Shown here one piece after another: positions 23,985 through 31,934 of a DNA stretch of 64,000 bases (the stretch's first letter is position 1; each line of letters opens with the position of its first letter). The DNA is taken from assembly GCF_003555505.1 (NCBI RefSeq), contig NZ_CP032152.1:1302001-1366000 (forward strand), given 5' to 3'. Position numbers and translations under genes: made by a program. This stretch comes from Thermosynechococcus sichuanensis E542 (GTDB lineage Bacteria; Cyanobacteriota; Cyanobacteriia; Thermosynechococcales; Thermosynechococcaceae). The notes beneath the pieces are model-generated. The model saw only the letters and a list, made by a program, of their open reading frames with translations. It ran no database searches and was not told the DNA's origin.

Positions 23985-25310
23985 ATGACACTGCCCAGCC
24001 TCGCAGATCTCAACCTCGACCCCTTTTGGATGCCCTTTACGGCAAACCGCCAGTTCAAGCAAAGTCCTCGGCTCCTCGTTTCGGCAGCGGGGATGTACTA
24101 CAGAAGTATTGACGGCCGTGAGATTCTTGATGGCACAGCGGGGTTGTGGTGTGTCAATGCTGGCCACTGCCGTCCGGAAATTGTGAGGGCGATCGCCCAG
24201 CAGGCAGCAACCCTAGATTTTGCCCCCACCTTTCAGATGGGACATCCGGGACCGTTTCAGGTGGCCGATCGCTTGCGCACCATTACCCCTGACCCCCTCA
24301 ACCATGTCTTTTTTGCCAACTCTGGCTCTGAAGCCGTGGATACAGCCTTAAAAATTGCCCTTGCCTACCATCGGCTGCGGGGAGAGGGGACGCGGCAACG
24401 GCTCATTGGGCGTGAGCGGGGCTATCACGGGGTTGGTTTTGGCGGGATTTCCGTAGGAGGCATTGCCCCCAATCGCAAGTTCTTTGGTTCCCTCCTCGCA
24501 GGGGTGGATCATCTACCCCACACCCACAATCTTGAACACAATGCCTTTAGCAAGGGGCAACCCGCTTGGGGCGCACATTTAGCCGATGAGCTAGAACGCT
24601 TAGTGGCGCTGCATGATGCCTCAACGATCGCGGCAGTGATTGTCGAACCCCTCGCTGGCTCTACGGGGGTATTGATTCCGCCCCAGGGGTACTTGGAACG
24701 CCTGCGTGCCATTTGCGATCGCCACGGCATCTTGCTGATCTTTGATGAGGTGATCACAGGTTTTGGCCGTCTCGGTGCCCCCTTTGCTAGTCAGTACTTT
24801 GGTGTGACCCCAGATCTCATCACCGTCGCGAAGGGACTGACGAATGCTGCTGTGCCCATGGGAGCGGTGATTGTCCGCGATGACATTTACGACACCTTTA
24901 TGCAAGGACCCGCAGGGCAAATTGAGTTTTTCCATGGCTACACCTATTCGGGACATCCCCTAGCCTGTGCTGCTGCCTTGGCAACCTTAGAGATTTACGA
25001 GAAAGAAGCCCTATTTGAGCGGGCGGCTTCCCTTGCGCCCTATTGGCAGGAGGCTATCCACAGCCTACGGGGGCTGCCCCATGTTATTGATATTCGCAAT
25101 TTGGGCTTGGTGGCCGGCATTGAATTGGCGCCACGGGAAGGGCAGGGGGGGGCACGGGGCTATGATGCCCTCTGTCGTGCTTTTGAGGCGGGGCTACTGA
25201 TTCGGGTGACGGGGGATATTATTGCCCTTTCGCCACCGCTGATTGTGGAGCGATCGCACATTGATCAAATGGTGGACATTTTGAGTCGTGTTCTGCGGGA
25301 ACTTCCCTAG
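23985..25310 (+). CDS. Class III omega-aminotransferase (beta-alanine:pyruvate type)
   Basis: PLP-dependent aminotransferase of 441 residues. DPFWMPFTANRQFK and GLWCVNAGHCRPEIVRAIA are typical of the omega-amino acid:pyruvate group; SGSEAVDTALKIALAYHR, IFDEVITGFGRLGAPFASQYF and the PLP lysine in ITVAKGLTNAAVPMGAV are present, as is HGYTYSGHPLACAAALA. It probably transfers amino groups from beta-alanine or similar amines to pyruvate, but exact substrates cannot be read. The ATG is 5 bases after the preceding gene's stop. Confidence 0.88.
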   Translation: MTLPSLADLNLDPFWMPFTANRQFKQSPRLLVSAAGMYYRSIDGREILDGTAGLWCVNAGHCRPEIVRAIAQQAATLDFAPTFQMGHPGPFQVADRLRTITPDPLNHVFFANSGSEAVDTALKIALAYHRLRGEGTRQRLIGRERGYHGVGFGGISVGGIAPNRKFFGSLLAGVDHLPHTHNLEHNAFSKGQPAWGAHLADELERLVALHDASTIAAVIVEPLAGSTGVLIPPQGYLERLRAICDRHGILLIFDEVITGFGRLGAPFASQYFGVTPDLITVAKGLTNAAVPMGAVIVRDDIYDTFMQGPAGQIEFFHGYTYSGHPLACAAALATLEIYEKEALFERAASLAPYWQEAIHSLRGLPHVIDIRNLGLVAGIELAPREGQGGARGYDALCRAFEAGLLIRVTGDIIALSPPLIVERSHIDQMVDILSRVLRELP

Positions 25311-25358
25311 GCAGCGCAGCGTCAGGATCAGAGGATCACTCTCTCCTTGGAGGCTTCT

Positions 25359-25673
25359 ATGTTACGCTTCCTGCCGTTGGCCATCGGTAGCTTAGTCACG
25401 CTGCTGGCGATCGCGCCCCCCAGTCGTGCTGCTTATCCCCTTTTTCCCAATCAGCCCGGTGTTGATGTCTTTTTCCCCGGTCTGGAGTCCTTTGGGCGGC
25501 CACGAACTCCGCAATACACTCCCTACAATCCCATCTTTTACCGTCCGCCGGGGCAATCTCAGACCTACATTATTGTGCCGGTGCCTTATCCACTACGGCC
25601 AGTGATTTACCCACCCCCCTATACACCCGTTTATTCCCCCTATTACCCCTGTTATCCGTTCCGTTGTCCCTAG
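25359..25673 (+). CDS. Secreted proline/tyrosine-rich small protein
   Basis: 104 residues from ATG 25359, with ribosome site TTGGAGG 8 bases upstream (a TTG at 25347 lies within that site and is not favoured). Signal peptide MLRFLPLAIGSLVTLLAIAPPSRA, then a mature chain dominated by Pro and Tyr: PRTPQYTPYNPIFYRPPG, IIVPVPYPLRPVIYPPPYTP and a C-terminal PYYPCYPFRCP with two cysteines. No known family; such composition suggests an envelope or extracellular low-complexity protein. Confidence 0.65.
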   Translation: MLRFLPLAIGSLVTLLAIAPPSRAAYPLFPNQPGVDVFFPGLESFGRPRTPQYTPYNPIFYRPPGQSQTYIIVPVPYPLRPVIYPPPYTPVYSPYYPCYPFRCP

Positions 25674-25774
25674 AGCACAGCAGAGGTGAGAGCTAGCCAT
25701 TGGGGAGATGTCTGATAAAAAGTTTTTCTGCTAAAATAGCCACTAATTTAGCCATTTTTATTTGAGATAGATCT

Positions 25775-26242
25775 ATGGCTCAGTTGGCGATCGCTCCCGT
25801 TTTATTTCACCTTGCCTTTCCCGTCAGTAATTTGACGGAGACCAAGGCCTACTACATTGAGGGGTTGGGCTGTGAACCGGGGCGCGAAAACCCCCACTGC
25901 CTGATCATGAAGCTCTATGGCCATCAACTGGTGGCTCACGTCACCGAGGAACCCTTAACCCCACCCAAGAGCATTTATCCGCGCCACTTTGGCTTAATTT
26001 TCTTAGCACAGGCGGACTGGCAGAATCTCTGCGATCGCGTTGTCAAAAAAGGCTTGAAATTTTACCAACCACCGCGCACCCGCTTTGCCAATACCCCCTT
26101 AGAGCACCAAACCTTCTTTCTTGAAGATCCCTTCCACAACCTGATTGAAATTAAGCACTACCGCCATGTAGAAGCGATTTTTGGTCTGCGAGATCACCGG
26201 CATATTGGCGATACCCCCCTCGTTTCTGCGTCCCAACCGTGA
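25775..26242 (+). CDS. VOC-family (glyoxalase/bleomycin-resistance fold) protein
   Basis: 155 residues of the vicinal-oxygen-chelate fold. Start FHLAFPVSNLTETKAYYIEGLGCEPG is the first half-repeat; FGLIFLAQADWQNLCDRV, FFLEDPFHNLIEIKHYRH is the second, where the H and E of FHLAFPV and LIEIKHY are the likely metal ligands. Substrate unknown. Its stop overlaps the next gene (GTGA), so the two are coupled. Confidence 0.85.
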   Translation: MAQLAIAPVLFHLAFPVSNLTETKAYYIEGLGCEPGRENPHCLIMKLYGHQLVAHVTEEPLTPPKSIYPRHFGLIFLAQADWQNLCDRVVKKGLKFYQPPRTRFANTPLEHQTFFLEDPFHNLIEIKHYRHVEAIFGLRDHRHIGDTPLVSASQP

Positions 26243-26517
26243 GCCATCTGATTCTCTATAGCAAGCCGGGCTGTCATCTCTGCGAAGGACTGCAAGAGAA
26301 GCTGGCTACCCTGAGGGAATTCACCCTTGAGGTACGCGACATCACCAGTCGCGATGATTGGTGGCAAGCCTATCAATACGAGATTCCTGTTCTTTATCTA
26401 GTGATTGACACACAAGTCATTCCTGTACCGCGCTTTTCTCCCCGCGCCAGCACTGAACATATTCAGCAGCGACTGCAACAACTAGCCAATTCAAACGGAT
26501 CACCCTCTACCAATTAA
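26239..26517 (+). CDS. Glutaredoxin-like (DUF836) thiol protein
   Basis: 92 residues with a thioredoxin-like fold: SHLILYSKPGCHLCEGLQEKL carries a Cys12-x-x-Cys15 pair, and the cis-proline loop is IPVLYL. It starts at GTG 26239, overlapping the VOC gene's TGA by four bases. A role in disulfide or glutathione exchange is likely; the partner is unknown. Confidence 0.85.
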   Translation: MSHLILYSKPGCHLCEGLQEKLATLREFTLEVRDITSRDDWWQAYQYEIPVLYLVIDTQVIPVPRFSPRASTEHIQQRLQQLANSNGSPSTN

Positions 26518-26648
26518 GGGCATAAAGCCTTTTGCCCAGGGATCGAATACGCCCAAAAATTGAATAGCCAGATTGCATCCCCCCTATCTATCCCCTATGT
26601 TAGAAGAGGGCTGTCATCCCCATCGCAAAGCCAATAGGGAACTCACGC

Positions 26649-27362
26649 ATGGTGGATTTTGGGGCAATGCTCTTTCGCGGGCGGGGGGTCAAGATCTCGC
26701 AGCAGTTTGCGGTGATTGGCCTAGGGCGCTTTGGTCGAGGGGTGTGCGAGACCCTGCACGGCATGGGGTATGAGGTGCTTGGCAGTGACAACCAAGAGCG
26801 CTTGGTCAATCAGGTGCTCCAAGATCACATCGTGGATCATGCGATTCAATTGGATTCCACAGATCCCCAAGCCCTGAAGGAGGCGGGTCTCTTTGAGTTT
26901 GAAACGGTGATTGTAGCCATTGGCAATCATCTGGATGCTAGCATTATCACCACGTTGAACCTGAAGGAGGCAGGGGTGCCCAATGTCATTGCCAAGGCTT
27001 CCTCAGAAATTCACAAAAAACTTCTAGAGCGAGTCGGGGCAGACCGCGTTGTCTTTCCAGAATATGAAGCGGGTTGTGAACTGGCGCGATCGCTGACCCG
27101 GCCAGCAATTCTCGATTGGTTTGACCTCGACCCCGAAAAAAGTATTGTGGAAGTCAAAGTGCCTGAGGCATTTCACAATCGGACGGTTGCAGAAGTGGAA
27201 CTCCGCAGTCGCTATGGCCTTAACCTAATTGCCCTGCGCTTTGATGATAAGTTTGAGATCAATCCCAGTCCCAGCCAGAAGCTGAATAAAGGGGACATCA
27301 TGGTGGTGATTGGTGCCAATAACGATATTGATCGCTTTTTGCGTAGTCAGCACATTAATTAG
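26649..27362 (+). CDS. RCK-domain potassium-uptake regulator (KtrA/TrkA-like)
   Basis: 237 residues with two parts: an NAD(H)/ATP-binding RCK_N fold (FAVIGLGRFGRGVCETLHGMG at 20-40, then VIVAIGNHLDASIITTLNLKE) and an RCK_C ligand-binding domain (SIVEVKVPEAFHNRTVAEVELRSRYGLNLIALRF... GDIMVVIGANNDIDRF). It is the cytosolic gating ring of a Ktr-type K+/Na+ transporter. The membrane subunit KtrB is not next to it. Start could also be ATG 26667. Confidence 0.88.
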   Translation: MVDFGAMLFRGRGVKISQQFAVIGLGRFGRGVCETLHGMGYEVLGSDNQERLVNQVLQDHIVDHAIQLDSTDPQALKEAGLFEFETVIVAIGNHLDASIITTLNLKEAGVPNVIAKASSEIHKKLLERVGADRVVFPEYEAGCELARSLTRPAILDWFDLDPEKSIVEVKVPEAFHNRTVAEVELRSRYGLNLIALRFDDKFEINPSPSQKLNKGDIMVVIGANNDIDRFLRSQHIN

Positions 27363-27372
27363 GGCGTAACTC

Positions 27373-28059
27373 TTGAGCTTTCGCTGCTGGTCGCCGCCGG
27401 CACGGGTAATGGCGATTCTCCTGTGGATTTTTTGCATTAGTAGTTTGCGGCGGTTGGAAAGTCTGGCGATCGCGACCTTACTTGTGACACTCCTTTATCT
27501 CCTGAGCCATATCCCTTGGCAGCGCTTTGGCCAACGTCTTCAGCAGATGTGGCTCTTTTTGCTGGGACTGTGGTTGCTTTTGGCGGTTACCGCGTGGCCG
27601 ATCGCGCTGCTCCTCACGTGGCGTTTGGTCCTGTGTCTTGCCCTTGGCGTGGTGTTGCTAGAAAGCTTGACGTTTAGTGAATGGGTGCAGGTCTGTCGCT
27701 GGTGGGGGCTACCCCCCTTGTTGGTGGATACGCTGGCCTTGACCTACCGCTATCTCTTTGAGCTAGAGAGTCAGTTGCTCCAAATGCAGCAGGCACTCTT
27801 TCTGCGGGGATTTCGCTTGAGTTGGCGCCGCCTTCGCCCGTGGGCACAGGTGATTGGTATCTTTCTCATTCGTGCCGAGGAACGGGCACAGCAGATCTAT
27901 CTAGCAATGCGCTTACGGGGCTATGGGCAAGTGCTTCACCGTCGTCCGCAATTTCCTGAGGGAGCGCCTTGGAGTTGGGGGCTAACGCTAGGTGCTGGTA
28001 TCGGGGCAGGGTTGTTGGCAACCTATGATGTCCTTGGCGAAATCCAACTGCCTTTTTAG
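27373..28059 (+). CDS. CbiQ/EcfT-like ECF-transporter membrane protein
   Basis: 228 residues, TTG start at 27373, with five or so membrane helices (LWIFCISSL, ATLLVTLLYLLSHI, LFLLGLWLLLAVTAWPIALLL, LVLCLALGVVLLE and a last one after residue 200). The coupling motif of this family is visible near LFLRGFRLSWRRLRP and LAMRLRGYG. EcfT joins substrate-binding and ATPase subunits of vitamin or metal importers; no such partners are adjacent, so the cargo is unknown. Confidence 0.75.
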   Translation: MSFRCWSPPARVMAILLWIFCISSLRRLESLAIATLLVTLLYLLSHIPWQRFGQRLQQMWLFLLGLWLLLAVTAWPIALLLTWRLVLCLALGVVLLESLTFSEWVQVCRWWGLPPLLVDTLALTYRYLFELESQLLQMQQALFLRGFRLSWRRLRPWAQVIGIFLIRAEERAQQIYLAMRLRGYGQVLHRRPQFPEGAPWSWGLTLGAGIGAGLLATYDVLGEIQLPF

Positions 28060-28138
28060 GGTGGATAGACGACAGTGGGAACAATGGTACATTAACATAT
28101 TAACATTTGTAAACGATTGCCCCTTTGAGATTGCCCCT

Positions 28139-29053
28139 ATGAAACCCAAGAACGCGCTTTTGGTTGCGGAGCAGGTGTGCCTGGTTGGCCACATTCTGGC
28201 GATGGCCTTTGGCTTAGCGGGGTTGCTCCTCGTTGTCCCTCATCCCGAGTTTATTCTGACGTTGCCCGCCTGGGGTCAGCAGCTTTTTCAATGGAGTATG
28301 GGGAGTGGGGGCGTGGTTTATATTGTCCTCGGTGCGCTGGCGATCGCCCTTCACACCTATCGCAACTTTGGCCTTGGCAAACTCTTTGGCTTTTTGCTGC
28401 CAGCGGTGGGCATTTCCCTGACAAGTGAACTGTTGGGAACCAGTACCGGCTTTCCCTTTGGCCATTACGGTTACCTCAGTGGTTTGGGATACAAAATTGC
28501 TGGGCTAGTGCCCTTCACCATTCCCCTCTCTTGGTTTTATATGGGGCTAGTTACATTTCTTGTGGCCTACAGTGGCTTTATCAGTCGTCCCCTGCGGGAA
28601 GGCAAAGGTGTGGGTTTGGGGGCAGCTCTGATCACGGTGGGCTTGGGAGCAATTTTTTTAACCGCTTGGGATTTTGTCCTTGATCCGGCCATGAGTCAAA
28701 CCGCCATTCCTTTTTGGCAATTTCAGGAGGTCGGTGAATTCTTTGGTATGCCCTACCGCAACATTTTGGGCTGGACGGGCACAGGAGCCGTGTTTATGGG
28801 GCTGGCGATGATCACTTGGTGGCCAAAGCCAATGGTAGTGACCCGTGAACAACTGATTACCCCCTTGGTGGTATATCTGGTGAATTTTGCCTTTGGGGCA
28901 ATGATTACGCTCACGTCCTTGGATCAACGCTTTTGGATTCCCGCCACCCTAGGATTTGTTTTGGGGGTCGTGCCGGTCACGGCACTGTGGTGGTTTGCCG
29001 AAGCCCCCCTAGAGAAAGTTCAGGGGGTCAACATCAATACTGAGGCGGGTTGA
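28139..29053 (+). CDS. CruF-like carotenoid 1',2'-hydratase family membrane protein
   Basis: 304 residues with seven or eight membrane helices. Family blocks are TSELLGTSTGFPFGHYGYL, VPFTIPLSWFYMG, TAWDFVLDPAM and GEFFGMPYRNILGWTGTG. In other cyanobacteria CruF hydrates the psi end of gamma-carotene en route to myxol glycosides. The assignment to CruF rather than another member of this carotenoid family (DUF422) is likely but not proven. The last 45 bases overlap the convergent priA end. Confidence 0.8.
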   Translation: MKPKNALLVAEQVCLVGHILAMAFGLAGLLLVVPHPEFILTLPAWGQQLFQWSMGSGGVVYIVLGALAIALHTYRNFGLGKLFGFLLPAVGISLTSELLGTSTGFPFGHYGYLSGLGYKIAGLVPFTIPLSWFYMGLVTFLVAYSGFISRPLREGKGVGLGAALITVGLGAIFLTAWDFVLDPAMSQTAIPFWQFQEVGEFFGMPYRNILGWTGTGAVFMGLAMITWWPKPMVVTREQLITPLVVYLVNFAFGAMITLTSLDQRFWIPATLGFVLGVVPVTALWWFAEAPLEKVQGVNINTEAG

Positions 29054-31453
29054 GCGGGGACACTGCTCCTTGAGGTGCATGAGGGCTTGGCTCAGGTCAG
29101 AAACTGCTTCTAGTTTGCCCTTGAGTAAAATTTGCCAGCGGTAGCGGCCAGCAATTTTAGCGATCGCGGCTGGGGCGGGGCCAAGGACTTCCCATTCTCC
29201 CTGAGAAACTGGGGGTAACGTCTGGAGCTGTTGGGCGATCGCCTGTGCTGTTGCGGCCACATCTTCAGGATCGAGACTACTCAAGCGCAGAAGGATCAGT
29301 TGGCTATAGGGGGGATAGCCCAAGAGAGCACGGCTACTTAGCTCCAGGTTGGCAAAGGTATCCCAGTCATAGGCCTTGACTGCTGTAATCACTGGATGCT
29401 CCGGCACATAGGTTTGCAAAATAACTCTGCCGGGGTGCGCCCCACGCCCCGATCGCCCCGCCACTTGAGTGAGAATTTGAAACGTCCGTTCCGCCGCCTG
29501 ATAATCTGGCAAATGCAGGAGACTATCGGCAGCCAAAATTCCCACGAGGGCAACTTGGGGCAGATCAATCCCCTTGGTCAGCATTTGCGTCCCCACCATG
29601 ACATCGGCTGCGCCGGCGGCAAATTGCGTTAATAACTGGCGATGGGCACCCTTGCGTTGGGTGGTATCACTGTCAAAGCGCAGTACCCGCAACTCGGGAA
29701 AGAGGCGATTCAGTTCACTTACCACCCGCTGCGTTCCACCACCAAAGGGCTTGAGATAGGGAGAGCCACAACTGGGACAGCGCTGCGGCACCGCCTGACT
29801 GTAGTTGCAATAGTGACAGCGCAGCACTTCCATCGCCTCGCCAAAGAGGTGTCCAGTGAGAGACACGCTGCAATGGGGACAGTAAATCACCGTGCCACAA
29901 CTGCGACAGGAGACAAAGGTGCTGTGACCCCGCCGAGGCACAAAGAGAATCGCTTGCTGTCCCTGAAGATTTCCCAAGGCGTCTTGCAGGGGACGACTGA
30001 GCATGGAACGGTTGCCACGGTGTAATTCTTGGCGCATATCCACGATGGTGATCGGCGGCAGGGGGGTGGCATGGATACGCTGCGGAAGGGAAAGGGTGTG
30101 AATCTGGCCGGCTTGGGCAGCCTGCCAAGTACTGAGGGCAGGGGTGGCGGTTCCTAAAATGAGGGGACACCGTTGTTGGCGCGATCGCCATTGGGCAACG
30201 GTACGGGCATGGTAGCAGGGTTGAGGTTGATCCTGTTTGTAGCCGCTGTCGTGCTCCTCATCGAGAATGATCAGCCCCAAGCCCACCAAGGGCAACAGGA
30301 CTGCCGATCGCGTGCCAATGATGACCCGTGGCTGCGGCATCAAGGTTAGCCGCCAAGTATCGTACCGCTCCCCCTCACTAAGACCACTGTGATACACCAG
30401 AAGACGTTCCCCAAAGCGTGCCCGCACGCGATCTGTCAATTGGGGGGTCAAGCCAATCTCGGGCACCAGCAGTAAAGCCGATCGCCCTCGCCCTAGGCAC
30501 TCAGCAATGACTTGCAGATAGACTTCGGTTTTGCCCGACCCCGTAACCCCGTGCATTAGGAATGTTTGAGCACAGTCTAGATGTTCGGAAATGACTTGCA
30601 GGGCAGTGGCTTGGGCAAGGGTGAGGTTTTTAGGCCTATCCGGCGTCACCGCTACCCCCTGTTCAATGCGGCAGTACTGCTGCTCCACAATGGCAATGTA
30701 TCCCTTGGCAGCGAGGCGATGCAGCGTTTGGACGGTTGTGCCCGTGGCCTTGAGCACCTCCTGTAGCCAGCAATCGCGACCCTGTTGCTGTAAATAGTGG
30801 AGGATTTGGCGCTGCCGCTGCGTTAAGGTCTCCCCTTTACTCTTGAGGAGCACGACGGCCTGTTGCTGTTTTGGCTGTTGACTAGCAGGTGCCGCTAGGT
30901 AGGTTTCCACCAAGCCAAGGCGTTCAAGTTCTCCGAGGGCCCGCTGCACCTTGGGCAGCTGTTGCTGGAGGTAGCGTACGCTGTAGTCTCCACCGCCCTT
31001 GGTCTGGAGAAAGTGCAGCAGATGTTGCCCTTGTTCCGAAAGGGGGGGAATCCCCTGTTGTGGCCGTAGGCGCACCCGTCGTTGCGATCGCCCCAAGACC
31101 CCCGGCGGCAGCGCAGTGCGTACCACTTGGATCAAAGGGGTGCAGTAGTAGGTGGCAATTTGTTCTAACAACGCCCAATAGTCCTTGGGAAAAAGCTGCT
31201 GGTCAACCACCTCAAGGAGCGATCGCAAGCGTTGCGGATCAACGGATGGCGGTATAGTTTCCAGTACCTCGAGGACAATCCCCCGCACCACCTGAGAGCC
31301 AAAGGGCACTTCCACCACATCGCCCCCCTGCACACACCAACCCGCAGGAACTTGGTAAGCATAGGTCTCACTTGCCCCCGCACAGTCCACAAGGACACTG
31401 GCATAGGCAGCAGAGCATTCATTAGGACAAGCGCTTATATAGGAATGAGTCAT
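29009..31453 (-). CDS. priA: Primosomal helicase PriA
   Basis: Restarts stalled replication forks by loading the replicative helicase. 814 residues from ATG 31453 (the TTG four codons earlier is less likely). Walker A HGVTGSGKTEVY is near residue 301 and the Walker B box LIILDEEHDSGYK near 395; two Cys4 zinc clusters follow (CRSCGTVIYCPHC and CHYC, QRCPSCGSPYLKPFG). The last helicase motifs include LTKGIDLPQVALVGI and QVAGRSGRG. Its 3' end overlaps the convergent CruF-like gene by 45 bases. Confidence 0.95.
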   Translation of the reverse strand: MTHSYISACPNECSAAYASVLVDCAGASETYAYQVPAGWCVQGGDVVEVPFGSQVVRGIVLEVLETIPPSVDPQRLRSLLEVVDQQLFPKDYWALLEQIATYYCTPLIQVVRTALPPGVLGRSQRRVRLRPQQGIPPLSEQGQHLLHFLQTKGGGDYSVRYLQQQLPKVQRALGELERLGLVETYLAAPASQQPKQQQAVVLLKSKGETLTQRQRQILHYLQQQGRDCWLQEVLKATGTTVQTLHRLAAKGYIAIVEQQYCRIEQGVAVTPDRPKNLTLAQATALQVISEHLDCAQTFLMHGVTGSGKTEVYLQVIAECLGRGRSALLLVPEIGLTPQLTDRVRARFGERLLVYHSGLSEGERYDTWRLTLMPQPRVIIGTRSAVLLPLVGLGLIILDEEHDSGYKQDQPQPCYHARTVAQWRSRQQRCPLILGTATPALSTWQAAQAGQIHTLSLPQRIHATPLPPITIVDMRQELHRGNRSMLSRPLQDALGNLQGQQAILFVPRRGHSTFVSCRSCGTVIYCPHCSVSLTGHLFGEAMEVLRCHYCNYSQAVPQRCPSCGSPYLKPFGGGTQRVVSELNRLFPELRVLRFDSDTTQRKGAHRQLLTQFAAGAADVMVGTQMLTKGIDLPQVALVGILAADSLLHLPDYQAAERTFQILTQVAGRSGRGAHPGRVILQTYVPEHPVITAVKAYDWDTFANLELSSRALLGYPPYSQLILLRLSSLDPEDVAATAQAIAQQLQTLPPVSQGEWEVLGPAPAAIAKIAGRYRWQILLKGKLEAVSDLSQALMHLKEQCPRSTRLSIDVDPLNFL

Positions 31454-31468
31454 ATGGAGCGGCAAGCC

Positions 31469-31867
31469 ATGAATTACAACACTTGGGTGACTCTACTTCT
31501 AGTACCTATCCTTGCTCAAACGCCAAACTTGCCCCAACCCAATAGCAATGGCGACTATATCAGCCCCACCAGTCATCGTACTTGGGTGGTGGTTGATCCC
31601 GACATCAATGGTCTCAACTGTCGCTGGTCGGACAAAGTACCGAGGGAGTGGTATGCCCCCCATGCCCGTTGGCCGAATCTGGAAATTGGGCGCTGGCCAG
31701 TGGTGCGCCGTTTCCCCACAGGAACCGTTCTAACGGCCAATATCACACCCGCAGGTTTTGCCACGATAACCGATAGTCGTGGGTTACCTTGGCTGAAGGT
31801 GTCCATTGGTGAAGAGGATCAAATTTGCTTGGTGCGAGCCAACCGCCGATTTATTCGGCCGCGCTAA
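31469..31867 (+). CDS. Small secreted protein, unrecognised
   Basis: 132 residues. I choose ATG 31469 since GGAG lies 9 bases upstream and the N terminus is then a signal peptide (MNYNTWVTLLLVPILAQ). An earlier ATG 31445 in frame would overlap priA's start. Mature part: TSHRTWVVVDPDINGLNCRWSD, FPTGTVLTANITPAGFATITD and GEEDQICLVRANRRFIRP, suggesting an SH3b-like beta barrel; two cysteines. Function unknown. Divergent from priA with 15 bases between. Confidence 0.65.
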   Translation: MNYNTWVTLLLVPILAQTPNLPQPNSNGDYISPTSHRTWVVVDPDINGLNCRWSDKVPREWYAPHARWPNLEIGRWPVVRRFPTGTVLTANITPAGFATITDSRGLPWLKVSIGEEDQICLVRANRRFIRPR

Positions 31868-31934
31868 GAATTGGGTTGTTTGCTTGAGAGGACATGGGAA
31901 AATAGGAAGGATTGCTCCTCACCCAAGATTCTCC

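Noticed and set aside
30889-31257. 122-codon plus-strand frame inside priA
   Set aside because: Fully antisense to the well-supported priA gene, with composition typical of a shadow frame.
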